Source: Entophlyctis helioformis (lineage: Eukaryota > Chytridiomycota > Chytridiomycetes > Chytridiales > Chytriomycetaceae). From it: a stretch of DNA of 64,000 nt. Of this stretch, positions 11,131 through 21,976 are shown piece by piece. Within the stretch, counting starts at the first letter, position 1. Each line of letters opens with the position of its first letter. The position numbers were made by a program, and so were the translations under genes. Below the pieces are notes generated by a model. That model saw only the letters and a list, made by a program, of their open reading frames with translations, did not search any database and was not told the origin of the DNA. The stretch is taken from contig JAHLKH010000103.1 of NCBI GenBank assembly GCA_025526915.1, forward strand, positions 1 through 64,000. The letters are read 5' to 3'.

Positions 11131-14100
11131 GCGAGGACCTCGTCAAGTCGTTCCTCAACGCCTTCTCCGTTTTCGTGTACCACGACGAGTCGGGAAACAT
11201 TGCCAGCCAGTTCAAAGCCCCAAGCAGCAACAACGGTCAATCTGGCGATGTGCAAGGGCAGAGGCAAGTCATTGCATGACTGGCCAAGCACGTGGCACTG
11301 TAGATGCATTTGCATGCATAGCACCATACTGACCATCCATTGTTACGTGGCAATGACAGCAGCCAGGCTGCCAACACGACCACCGCGGCTCAACCAAGGT
11401 ACGCACGCATGCGATCTCTTGAAGTCTCTCACATTGCTGACTCTGCGTTCCTGTCTTTGATGTCATTGTTGGATCGCGATGCAGATGCTCATCTGCTGGC
11501 TGCCTCCTTGTACACTCCAAGTGGCAAGAACGCAATCCTGACTCCGACATTGTGCACCTGACGCAGAAGGATATCGACGGGCACCTCGACAAGATTGTCA
11601 ACAACGGCGAAATGGCCACAACTTTTTACGAGGTCAAGCGATGTCCGATTGCATTCGACTGCATTGTCAAGCACGTGCCAGGTTACCTCGCTCGCAACCC
11701 CGATGGAGTCGCAGGCCGAGACATTCTAGCCAAGATCAGCAGGACAACAAGTGCGCAGCTGTTGGAGCTTGTCATGAGCAATCCCTTTTGCCGACAGTAC
11801 GCGCAGAGCTTGGTCGACTTGATCAGTTTGTTTGGGACACACATGTACGTTATGGCATGACTTGGATGCATGTGCATATCTTGCCTTGAAGTGTCTAACT
11901 CAATCCACTTTGCATTGGACAGGGCGCAGCTCAGAGGATGAAGGTACAGCTGGGCAAAATTGTGAATCCTTGCTGCGTATCCTTTCAGGATATTTCAACT
12001 CCACGTACGTTTGGCTTGCATTGGAATGACTCGATGCCATGTACTGACAACACCCTCTTCTCTGAATGTGCTATTCAAGAACCAAAAACGCAGCCAGGCA
12101 CGCAGAAAGGCAAGCAGAAAGGCAAGCAGAAAGGCAAGCAGAAAGGCAAGGTCATCAAGCAGGACGATCCCCAAAAATCCTTGGCCGAGATCCACAGAAA
12201 GGCCACCGAACGGCTGAACGACCTGAAATCTCGCACGGATGGCGAATCAGTGACACTTGTCGAGCAGCTGAACGAGGCCATCAAACTGCTAGAGTTGATC
12301 ATCAAGGAAGCCTCGGTGCGTCTTCATCTTGACTGTCTGTGTGTGCATGTACTGACTTTTCGCGATCACTCATTTCTCCAATTGGCAGGAGGCTCGGCCT
12401 CCAAAGCGGCGCAACCAGCGAAAGTGGCGCAAGCGACAACAGCCATCTGTTGACAATCAAGCGGAGCAAGCACAGCCCGTGGTCTTTTCTCTCAATCGAC
12501 ATTTAGACACCAAGACGACGGTTAGTTCTGATGTACCATTGGCGCTTGCATATGCATTGTGTGCACTCGGAATGCATTGCTCATGCTGCATCCAACCTCC
12601 ACAGCCACGACTTCAATTCACAAAGAAGCAGGAGGCCGCGCTCATGAAGAGAAGCACATTGCAAGCTGCAAAGGCCGCGACACTGAAGGCCATCAAGGCC
12701 AACAAGGGAAAGTCGAGCCGGTTTGCCGGCAGTAGTTTGCCTGGTGGCTCGAGACGGGGGTAAGTGATGTATGCTGTGCCATTTGCCTTGAGTACTCTTG
12801 CTGACATGCGTGTTTGGCAGATACGTGCGTCGCTCACGATGGGCACTACATCTGCTGATTCGAAAGCTGGGTCGCACTGTTACAGGGCCACTCATGTCCT
12901 CTCTGCGGCGATCGGCAGCAATGATCAACAAACGGCAGAGCAAGCAACCAATCAACCTGCTGTGGATGCGCCAGATCAGCCTGCCGTGGACGAGCCTGAT
13001 CATCATGGCGCGAGAGTGGTGCTTAAGGTACGATTTAGGATTGCCATTCTGCCTGCATGCATGGCTTTGCATGGACTGACTCAGAGGTTGGCGTGGTGTG
13101 CAGAAAATGTTGTCGGGCAATCCAGGAAGCGCCAAGGTCTATGGCATCGAAGCCAGGAAGATGCCAGAGATATGGACGCGGCGTTTGATCATCGAGGACA
13201 CATTCATAAAGGTGTACTCGTTCATCGTCGGTCTTCGGCACGCTGGATTCGTCACAATCGGCGCCGTCGTCGAAGAGATGCTCGATCTCGATGCGGATGC
13301 GCCACTCCCGCCCAAGTACCACGTCTACAAGTGGATCGATGGAAAGACGACGAGGTATTGTTTCTTGGACCTGGACTTCAATGGCATCAACGACCTCGGC
13401 GACCATGCCAGCATTGACGGCCTCGGCGGCGTGACCAAGGCGGAGCTCTTCTCGGGTCGATTCACCCTCGGAAAGGACGTCACCGCCCGCCTCATGTACG
13501 GTTCGAGTTTGTACAATCACGAAAGCGAGGAGCCTCGGTATGGGCATCCGGTGCAACTGGCGACGGGTACAAGACTCGAGCGCGTTATGTTTGAGAAGGT
13601 CAAGAAGCCCAAGAAGGTCACGAAGCCCAAGACAGCCGAGGAGTCAAAGGACGCAGAGCAGCATGAGGATGCCGAGGATGCCGAGGACGCCGAGGATGCC
13701 GAGCAGCACGAGGATGCCGACATTCACGAGCAGCCCGATCAGCCTCAGCAGCCCGATCAGCCTGCAGCAGCAGCACCAACAGTACCGACATCCAACCAGC
13801 TGTTCACGGCACTCATCAACAGCACCTCGGGTGGCGAGACAACTGTGGCCTGCATCTTTCGCCACCTGTCATTCATTTTCACCGGCAAGGAGATGGTCAA
13901 GCCGCAGCAAAACATGGAGACGATCAATGCATGGGTCGTCACTGTCATGCAGTTGATGATCCACCGTGCATGGACGCGCGGGATGGTGCAGGCCAGTGCG
14001 GACAAGATGTACGCGGACAAGAATGGTGCGCAGCAGGCCGACACAATCCAGACGGACATGCAGGAGGACGTCACGTATCAGGCAGCTCTACCATACCGCC

Positions 14101-17100
14101 TGGATGACACTCTCTGTGGGAGCGCAACAGATGACATCTTCAACAACCTCGCCAGAGAGGTGAGCACCATACTTGCGCGGCACTACATTGGAAGTCAATT
14201 CGACCTGGCGGTTGGTGCAGCCATCAAGCTTGCTCCCGGAATGTCTCGCGAGCAGGCGAAAGAGTTGGTTCAATCCCTGTTCGAGGAAGCCGATGCCGCC
14301 AAGGCTGCTGCTGCCAAGGCCACCAAGGCTGCTGCTGCCAAGGCACCGCGCCAAGACCATCGGCGGCCAAGAGAGGGAGACAAACGAGTGTGGCGTCAAG
14401 CACTGAGGACGCCGCGTCAAGCCCGACGCAACCCAAGAGAGCAAGGCGCAAGAGTGCAGCGCCAAACCCATCGTCGGCCGATCTTGACACCACCCCTCCT
14501 GCGCCAAGCAACAAGAGAGGCCAGTCAGGCTCATCGTCGGCCACTGACAAGAGCGGCGCGACCAAGAAGGCACGCGGCAAGAAGCCGGCCGCCAAGGACG
14601 CCGCAGGGAACAAGAGCGCTGTCGTGACCCCGCCAGCATTGCACAAGCTCGTGGCCATCATACGCAACATGTCGCTGTCGACTGTTGGACGCTTCAAGCA
14701 GCTGCGCGATCTCGCTGGAAGAGAGAGCATCAAGCTCTGTCCTCAAGCAGCAAGTCGTGATCCCTTTGTTCTGATCACCGAAACCATCCTCTTCTGGGCG
14801 GTTATGGGGCTGAAAAGGGATCGCACCAGCAAGTCACAAGATCCCGTCTTGCGAGCATTGAGACTGGAGCTTCTTGCTGCCATAAGTCAGTCACACTGCC
14901 TGTCTATGCCATCTTTTTATGATTTGATGCTAACAATCCACTCGTCTCAAAGAGCCTGGCTGGCTTCTCAAAAGCTTAACTGGAAAGACTCGGAGCTTGC
15001 ATTGCCCAATGACAAGATCCAGAAGGCATTCAGTTCAAGTGACGAGCTGTGCGTCATGGATCTTCTGCTTCCGGGTCTTGCCTCCGATACACGGCGCTAT
15101 CAAACGCCAGCACAGGCCAAGTTGCAGATTGACCCGGCCGACACCGCGGCAGAGGCCAGAGCAACTCCTGATGTGACACAAGAAGCCAAGGCTGACGATC
15201 TTCAACTGGACGACAAGCAGTCGGCGGACTTGATCAAGGCCGAGGTTGATGCTCTTCCTCAAGTGCTACCAACCAAGTCGGTCAGATTTGGCAGCATCAA
15301 GACCGATGGGAAGAGTGTCTTTCAAACTGTTCTCGAGTTTCGCACAAACCGTCCAAAGTCACCTCGCAGTATGTGCCATGCTTGGATGCTTTGGTGCACG
15401 CATTGATTCTGACCACTGCCTTGCTCTGCAGGTCCCAACGCGGCGACTTCAGACGAGCAGCCCAGTCACGTTGAGGATGCTGATGACTCTGATTCTGACG
15501 ATGACTTGGATGATGACTTGGATGACGATGACTTGGATGATGGCTTGGATGACGATGGCTTGGATGGCGAATGTGAGTTGCTGTACCAATCCAGACGAGC
15601 ACTTGTTGACCACACCAACTGACATGCCATCCACAGCCGCCAATCCAGCCAACCCGTCAGCCGCCAAGCCATACACGCCCAATCCTGTAAGCCACTTGCA
15701 TGCTAAACTCGCGCATTGGTGCACATGCATTGCACATTCCTCACTCATGCCATGGCATGACAGGTCAAGCGCAACTTTTACGCCTCGCAGCGACTGCCCG
15801 ATGTTGCTGATGCCAACAAGCTGCTCGCCGACAAGGACTTTGTTCGCGTTGTCAGCTTTGATTGGGGCGAGCGGTACCTGTATGGCGCGTCAAGTATGCT
15901 AGTCAATGTCAAGGAGGAGACATACACCATGGAGTCCAACTACGTGCTCTCCTCTGGCGTATTTCAAGCTGAGCGCATCTTTCAGGACTGGTATGCATGC
16001 AATGACTCTGCCATGCGCACTCTTGACCAGATCAACTCACAGTGCCTGCCTCCTGTGCCAGGCTCACAATCGATATGCCAAGGCTGCGGACGTCCACGAG
16101 GCCATTGCATTCAAGACAGCAAAGCATGCCGATCCAGCCATCTCAGCAGGCGAGAGAGCCTTTTGGGATCTGCGCTGCCATGCGTACTGCACGCCATTCC
16201 TGAATGCACGGGTACGTTTTCTCTGGTTGTGGATGCCCATTGACACGGCCGCCAAGCTGCTTGATCGCCTGCTGATTGCACTGAATGGCATGGCATGGCA
16301 TGGCATTCCACAGAAGGTCAAGGACAAGCGGTTTGCCATGCGCTGCAAGCGCATGTCTGATCGCGGACAGGCTCTTGAGGGCATCATGAAGCTGGCAGGA
16401 TCGACCACTGGAATGCGCGCATCCGATGCGTCTCAAGGCCTCCCTGTCGACCGAACAAAGCCGGAAAGGACACATTCCCGTTGTGTGGGCATTTGGCATT
16501 GACTTTACAGGCCAAGGTGGCCGGCACGCTGTGTTTGAGAAGTTTCTCATCAGGCATCTGCGGTCTCTGGATATGCCTATGTGCGTCTGATGCCACGCTG
16601 TCCATCCATCCATCCATCTGTGCACCAACTGACCACACATCACACACACACAGATCTACCGCTGCAATGAGAACCTGACCAGCCAGATGTGCCCACAGTG
16701 CAAGCAGCGGATCCCATACGAGAACCGCACCAACCTGCGACGCTACGAGTGCATACCATGCGAGACCGTCTACCACCGCGACGTGCTTGGAGCCACCAAC
16801 ATCGGAATGGTCGCACTGGAGCATCTGCTTTTTGGACAACGGCCGCTCTACTTGACGCACACGCCAGTCGATCCGCCTGTCGTCCAGCAGCCTCCAGCAC
16901 CAGATCAGCCTGTCAACCAGCAGCGTTCTAGACACGCCATCAAGCGACGTCTAGAACCAGATCCGACGGTCGACCAGCAGCGCCCAAGACGTGCCATCAA
17001 GCGGCGTCCAGCACCGGATCCGCCTGTCGTCCAGCAGCCTCCAGCACCGGATCCATCCGTCGACCAGCTGCGTCCAACACGCAGACAGCGTGCCAGCAAG

Positions 17101-17178
17101 TCAAGTGCCACTCCACGTGCTCTGACTTCCAGCACAACCACCAACACTTTGAATCGGGGCACCTCCCGATCGACCTAA
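9889..17178 (+). CDS. XPG/FEN1-like nuclease fused to a Fanzor (TnpB-like) RuvC nuclease; two frameshifts
   Basis: One continuous spliced frame can be drawn through about 20 exons: 9889-10343, 10402-10578, 10639-10874, 10963-11263, 11360-11398, 11485-11848, 11923-11943, 11989-12004, 12080-12315, 12389-12520, 12605-12759, 12821-13027, 13085-14885, 14955-15368, 15432-15572, 15637-15686, 15764-15990, 16043-16211, 16314-16584, 16654-17178 (about 1975 codons). Intron phases agree throughout, except for one-base shifts near 14.29-14.39 kb and 16.39-16.44 kb. The intron after 11263 is GC-AG (GCAAGT). Order: XPG-like nuclease, basic KGKQ repeats, an unrecognised globular part (13.1-13.6 kb), Glu/Asp and Ala/Lys linkers, an acidic DDL stretch, RuvC halves with a zinc ribbon, then Pro/Gln-rich repeats. 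It could instead be two adjacent genes, but I see no stop or new promoter between the parts. Whether it is still active is uncertain because of the shifts. Confidence 0.6.
15764..16830 (+). other. Fanzor/TnpB-type RuvC and zinc-ribbon domain of the fusion gene
   Basis: RuvC-I is VRVVSFDWGERYLYGA, catalytic Asp codon 15860. A helical stretch follows (FWDLRCHAYCTPFLNAR, then MRCKRMSDRGQALEGIM) like the bridge region of Fanzors. The RuvC-II-like part is VVWAFGIDFTGQGG near 16475-16520, the place where Fanzors have a Gly-rich G-x-x-F motif. The zinc ribbon is LTSQMCPQC (Cys 16690, 16699) and YECIPC (Cys 16750, 16759), and RuvC-III is YHRDVLGATNI (Asp 16780). This matches the TnpB/Fanzor order TS..C..C, C..C, RD..A.NI. 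Known family members are RNA-guided DNA nucleases carried by transposons; guide RNA and target here are unknown. Confidence 0.72.
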
Positions 17179-17639
17179 CGGGTCACTTATCACATCATTG
17201 TTCAAACAATGGTGCAAGGTGAGACCCTCATGCATGTGGATGTGCCTCGCCCGCCTGTCGTCGCATGCTCGTTGCTGACTCGAACCTTGCATCGTGTGAT
17301 ATGCGGGTTTGCATTCGACGCCTCTCGGGTCGAATCCAATTCCAAAACGCTTGGTAATTGTTTGAATGTCGGGCCATTTGCCGGCGGTTTGCCGGTATTC
17401 CCTCGCCCTTTTTCCCACCCCTCAGTCAGTGTCGCGGGTCGAGGTTTGAACCGCGGGTCGCATGTGTCACACGTGCCACACGTGCCACATTCGCACAAGT
17501 GCCATTGGTTGCGTGACAGCACGAGGTAGACTTGGACCCTTGTTCTCCCACCAGTCCAGCCAGCCCGCTGATTGGCTGGAACGAGAGACGTGCTGGCGAG
17601 GTGAATGCCTCGTGACGAGCGACCCGTGTTTGCCCGCGG
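17179..17639. other. Intergenic region upstream of the phosphoesterase gene
   Basis: About 460 bp with no open frame I can support. It carries several CACGTG-type E-box-like repeats near 17465-17485 (three CACACGTG-like units in tandem). If a guide RNA belonged to the Fanzor 3' end, this is where it would lie. I see no clear hairpin or terminal repeat. Confidence 0.35.
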
Positions 17640-17646
17640 TATAAAG
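17640..17646 (+). promoter_or_regulatory. TATA box
   Basis: TATAAAG about 68 bp before the ATG of the phosphoesterase gene, followed by a C/T-rich initiator region. This is the usual spacing for a strong fungal promoter. Confidence 0.6.
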
Positions 17647-17707
17647 AGCAGATCGTCCCGCGACCCCCACACTGCTGCCCAGCCCACTCTGCCTCTTCCT
17701 CTCTGCA

Positions 17708-18769
17708 ATGATCCTCGGAAACGTTGCCCTTGTCGCTTGCGCTGTCGCCTCTGTCGCTGCCGCCCCTGCCCCGGCCTCCCCTGCGGCTGTTGCACCGACC
17801 ACGTTTGATCGCCTCGCAATCATCGTCTTCGAGAACACGGCCTACGCCACTGCTATCAAGCAGACCTACTTCAAGACGCTGTCCACCCAGGTAGGCTGCG
17901 CTGCTCATAGTCTTGGATACGGCTGTCACTGCCTACAACTGACTCTCTTGTCCACATGGTATTGTCCGCCTGCTCTGCTCCGGTGAACGACGACTCGACG
18001 GCTTAGGGCCGCCTCTACACCAACTACAAGGCCATCACCCACCCCTCGCAGGGCAACTACGTGTCGATGGTGAGTGCACCATCGTGCATGACAGACCTGC
18101 CGTATGCCTGCACAGCGCTGACGTCACCATCGCCGTTTGATCACACTTGTTGCGTCGTTGCAGATTGCTGGCGACACTGCTGGTGTCACTGGCGACGGCG
18201 TCTACAACATCGATCGCCGCTCGACGATTGTCGATCTCCTCGAGGCCAAGGGCATCAGCTGGGGTGCCTACCAGGAGAACTACCCAGGCAACTGCTTCAC
18301 CGGCAAGTCTGCCGCCGGCGGTCTCTACGTCCGCAAGCACAACCCCTTCATTTCGTTCACGAACATCTCGGGCAACCCGGCCCGCTGCGCCAAGATCCGT
18401 TCGTTCGTCGACTTTGCTGCCGACACGGCCGCCGGCACCGTGCCCAAGTACGTGTTCATGACGCCCAACATGGACAACGATGCCCACGACACTTCGGCCG
18501 CCTTTGCGTCCAACTGGCTCAGCAACTTCCTGCCGCCCCTGCTCGCCAACCCGTACTACAAGAACACGACCTTCCTGGTCACCTTTGACGAGGACGACTA
18601 CTCGGCCAGCAACAAGATCTACACCGTTGCGATCGGCGGCCCCGTTGTCCCCGGCAACGACTCCACTGCCTACACCCACTACTCGCAGCTGGCCGCTGTC
18701 GAGGCTCGCTGGGGTCTTGGCGACCTTGGCAAGAACGACAAGACCGCCGTTCCCCTCAAGTTCTTCTAA
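17708..18769 (+). CDS. Secreted phosphoesterase / acid phosphatase-like protein
   Basis: Three exons, 17708-17890, 18007-18069 and 18164-18769, all phase 0; 283 residues. The first 18 or so residues (MILGNVALVACAVASVAA) are a signal peptide, followed by an Ala/Pro linker. The mature part carries the marks of the phosphoesterase family (PF04185, phospholipase C / fungal acid phosphatase group): VFENTAY, THPSQGNY, FMTPNMDNDAHDT and TFDEDDY. The Glu/Asn, Asp-His and Asp clusters are expected metal ligands. It likely removes phosphate from organic substrates outside the cell or in the wall. At 283 residues it is a compact, plausibly complete member. A TATA box precedes it and AATAAA follows. Confidence 0.8.
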
Positions 18770-18858
18770 GTGCACGTCTAGAAGCGCATTTCGTCCGTCC
18801 TCTTGCATCCTCACGCCATACATGAACTTGTGCAATCGTGTGAACAGCTGTACGCTTG

Positions 18859-18864
18859 AATAAA
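18859..18864 (+). promoter_or_regulatory. Polyadenylation signal AATAAA
   Basis: AATAAA about 90 bp after the phosphoesterase stop and about 70 bp before the stop of the convergent PH-FYVE gene. The two 3' UTRs probably overlap. Confidence 0.55.
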
Positions 18865-18934
18865 CGATGTTGTATTGGAAACAAAGAGAACACACTGGAT
18901 AGGCACACATCATGTCCAGGGGACACCGGCTTGG

Positions 18935-21165
18935 TTAGGTTGAATACATTGACTCGTTGTCGTAGAAATAGTACGGAGGGCCATCGTCTGTCGGGTAAAG
19001 CGTGCTGCAGTCGCAGTCGGTGCACACTCGTACTTTGGACGCGTCCTTGTGCGACTGCCGAAACACCGAGCACTTGTGGCAGATGACACGCCCGCAGGTC
19101 CTGTTGGCCAAAAATGGTGGCAGTTAGTCGCACAGCTGGGATGCGAGCAAGCTTTGAGGAGCAACGCATACAGCACGTACCGGCAGTGGTGCTTTCGGAC
19201 AAACAGATTAAACTTTGTGATTCTGCAGATCATGCAGATGACGGCCTGTATGCACCACAGCATTGACGTGCCAGCGTAAGCATGCATCCAACAACACACT
19301 TTCTGCATGGCGAAACCGCACCTCTTGGTCAGGAATCCATTTCTCTGCATAGGCAGATCCTGCACTGTTTGCCGTCGAGACGCTTGGCGTACGCGTTCGC
19401 ATGCCAGCACCAAACGCAAACTCTTGGCCAGCATGAGCGCTATCGTAAGACGTCCCTTCGATGGCAGAGACCCATGCGGCAGCCAGTTGCTGTCGCTCTG
19501 CTTGCGGAAGAAGTAAAGGCGATGGCAATCCCATGGCTGCCAATGCAGGCGACACGCCTGGCGATGACATGGCCGCACCTGCGTTGCTGCCACCTGTACG
19601 CTGTGCTTGCAGCTGGATGCGGCGTGCATAGCGAATCATCGTGGCCCGATGAGCGTCCAGAGTCGTAAAGACGGTGTTGACCCATCCGTCACGCTCAAGC
19701 TCGTGCGCAAAGAGAATGCCGATGCTCGTTTGGCCCGAAACAAGGTGCACTCCTAAACGGGTTGGTTAGCGCACGCTTTGACGTGGCAGTCAGACGACAA
19801 CAGCTTTACAAGGAACACACGCACCTTGCTCGCCGACTTTGTCGAGGGCAATCTGCTTGTCAAAGGAGCATGTCATCTGACTGGCATACACCTGGCGCGG
19901 GTCTTGCGGCTGGGTAGCCGTCTTCTCCGTCCATGGGCCGCAGATGAGCATGTTGTTGAACAGCAGCAGCTGCAATGGCCTGCCGTCCATGTCCATGGCG
20001 TCGTCCTTTCGAATAAACACGCGGTATCCATCAATAAGAGGCTGGCGTATCATGGCGTCAGCCGTCAGTTATCGATAGATGAGGCATGCATTTCACTCGC
20101 ACGGGATCGGCGAATGGCCAAGCACAGACGCACCTTGCCAAGAGTCTCAATCTCAATCTCCATGAGTTTGGACATGTTGCTGAACGTTGTTGCCGGGTTT
20201 GGAGGGCGGCTTGAGCGGACAGAGTCACGCGAAACATGGCTGCCGTTGTCGTTGAAGCTTCCGACGGCAAACTCGCCGGGGATGGAAGAAAGAGACGCAC
20301 GGTGTCGCAGGATGGATCGCTTGAGTCCGTTGGCGTTGCTGTTGAACGAGTTGGCTGGCGACGCGCCGCCACGCGGAAGAGTTGCGAACCCAGTCGACAG
20401 CGGGCTGCGCTGTGGATGGGCCGGGTGCTGGGAAACAGGCAACTGCTGCTGCTGCTGCTGATGGGTTGGGATGGGCTTTGTGATGATGGGCGACGATGTC
20501 AGCAGGCTGGGATCGCGGGTGCTGGACGGCCGTGCACCACCGCTCAGCGCATTGATCGAGTTTGGATTGTCTTGAAGTGGACGACGTGGAGCATTGGCGC
20601 TGGAGGGCGGCGCTCCAAGAGTTGGTTGCGACGAGGCCCGCGCAACGGGTCTTTGCAGGTGCAGCTTGGGCGATCCTTGGGTGTGCTGTCCTTGCTGCTG
20701 CTGTTGCTGCTGCTGCTGCTGTTGGTGCGACTGTTGGTGAGCCGTCACAGGCCGTCGGTTGCCTGGCGCGGCTGGGCCACCGCCACTGCCCGAGCCGCTG
20801 GAAGGCATGCCGCCGGCACCAAGGAGCACGGCATGCTTGTTGGCAGCAATAACCCTGTGCCGCGGCTGGCTCCCTGCCGGCTGCCTGTTCTCCTTGGGTG
20901 TAGCAGCGGCAGCAGCAGAAGTGCTGGACGGTTGGCTACGAGTTGCAGCCGTTGAACTTGCACCGGCTGTCGCAGAAGCGGCAGCAGCGGCAGCCGCTGT
21001 TGATGTCGCAGAGGTCGCCGCGGTGGCGGTGGCGTTGCTGCCTGTCGACAAGCTTCGGCCGCTACTGGTAGAAATGGACGCATTCGCCGAGCCAGTTCCA
21101 GCAGAGACCGCAGTGCCCGTAGTGCCAGCAGTGCCCGCAGTGCCAGACATGCGACGAGAGTCCAT
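18935..21165 (-). CDS. PH and FYVE domain protein (phosphoinositide binding)
   Basis: Five exons, 21165-20134, 20041-19825, 19752-19322, 19245-19181 and 19100-18935; 636 residues with consistent phases. The first 340 residues are low complexity (Ser/Ala/Thr, then a Gln run from CAG repeats near 20690-20740) and probably disordered. Exons 2-3 encode a PH domain (GYRVFIRKDDA, LLLFNNMLICG, ELERDGWVNTVFTTLDAH). Exons 3-5 encode a FYVE zinc finger: WIPD, CMIC, VRKHHCRTCGRVICHKCS, then CTDC. The RKHHCR motif is the PI3P-binding signature, so the protein should sit on endosomal membranes. The arrangement recalls FGD-type proteins, but I see no RhoGEF (DH) domain, so exchange activity is not supported. 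Confidence 0.8.
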
Positions 21166-21305
21166 GCCTGTTTGTTGTCGGCGTGCAAGGTGGGATTGGT
21201 GTGCTCGAGTTGAAACGGTGGATCGTGAAACAGATCGCGAACGTGCGTTTCAAGAGGGTGCGTGGAAACGATGCGCATCTCGTGGTGTAAACTCATTGCA
21301 ACTTC
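21166..21305. promoter_or_regulatory. Promoter region of the PH-FYVE gene, cut by the repeat arm
   Basis: Only about 140 bp of unique sequence separate the PH-FYVE start codon from the left inverted arm, so the repeat has landed in or next to its promoter. No TATA box is obvious. Confidence 0.35.
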
Positions 21306-21947
21306 TCACACAGCACATGCCACGAGCCATGGCACAGACTTGTTAGCAACAATCCCGTATGGTTCCTGCCAACCAGTCCGCCGTTTGTGTGCCCAGAGAT
21401 GAGACTGGATCACGACAAGTGACGCCTGCAGCAAGTTCGCAGCAAGGCTGGCATTGACGAGCAGGCCGTGCAAGATGCCAGCCAGTGGACTTTTGCCAGG
21501 CGAGTGGCCGCGTGTCTCGAGGTCCATTGACTTGATGCTGGATGCCAGAGAGCCAAGACACGGCAAACGCGCGACAGGACACTGTGCAAGTCGGCGTGGC
21601 GTTGCGAGCAACGTGATATCAGCAAAAGGAGAGCGCCACGACAGGATGCACATCGTCGCTGTCTGGCTGAGCAAAAGTGTATGCTACATGGACAAAAGAA
21701 GTGGTTCCATCCGGGATCGAACCGGAGACCCCCGCGATGTGAACACGGTGTGATAACCAACTACACCATAGAACCCCCTTCTTGTCTCTTTTTTCGGCTA
21801 TGCGCTAATCATTCATGACTTTTGGATATCCTTCCTGAATTGAAATGCAATGCTCACGCGTTGAATTGTGTAGGATACTGGATTGGAATGCAGCCAGCTT
21901 TCGACATCTGAACTTCATATCAAAGTATAGTAACACTGTGATGGTAT
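21306..21947 (-). repeat. Left inverted arm carrying tRNA-Val (copy A)
   Basis: About 640 bp that is a near-identical inverted copy of 24010-24655, with a few substitutions and single-base gaps. From outside to inside it holds a LINE-tail-like part, a roughly 250-bp body, tRNA-Val(CAC), and a roughly 170-bp leader that meets the gypsy fragment. Confidence 0.85.
21702..21775 (-). tRNA. tRNA-Val (anticodon CAC), copy A
   Basis: 74 nt. Acceptor GGTTCTA pairs with TGGAACC (one G-T pair) and the discriminator is A. The D arm, five-pair anticodon stem, loop TTCACAT (anticodon CAC) and T arm with GGTTCGATCCC fold normally. Internal A and B boxes are present. It is identical to copies B and C. Confidence 0.9.
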
Positions 21948-21976
21948 GGCAGATCCTGCGACACTCTTGAAGAAGC

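Noticed and set aside
14340..14390. Programmed ribosomal frameshift in the XPG-Fanzor gene
   Set aside because: No slippery heptamer or downstream pseudoknot is evident; an indel in a codon repeat is simpler.
20236..21346. Large plus-strand open frames opposite the PH-FYVE gene
   Set aside because: They mirror the low-complexity N-terminus of the minus-strand gene, are Leu/Ala-rich translations of CAG repeats, and have no domain.
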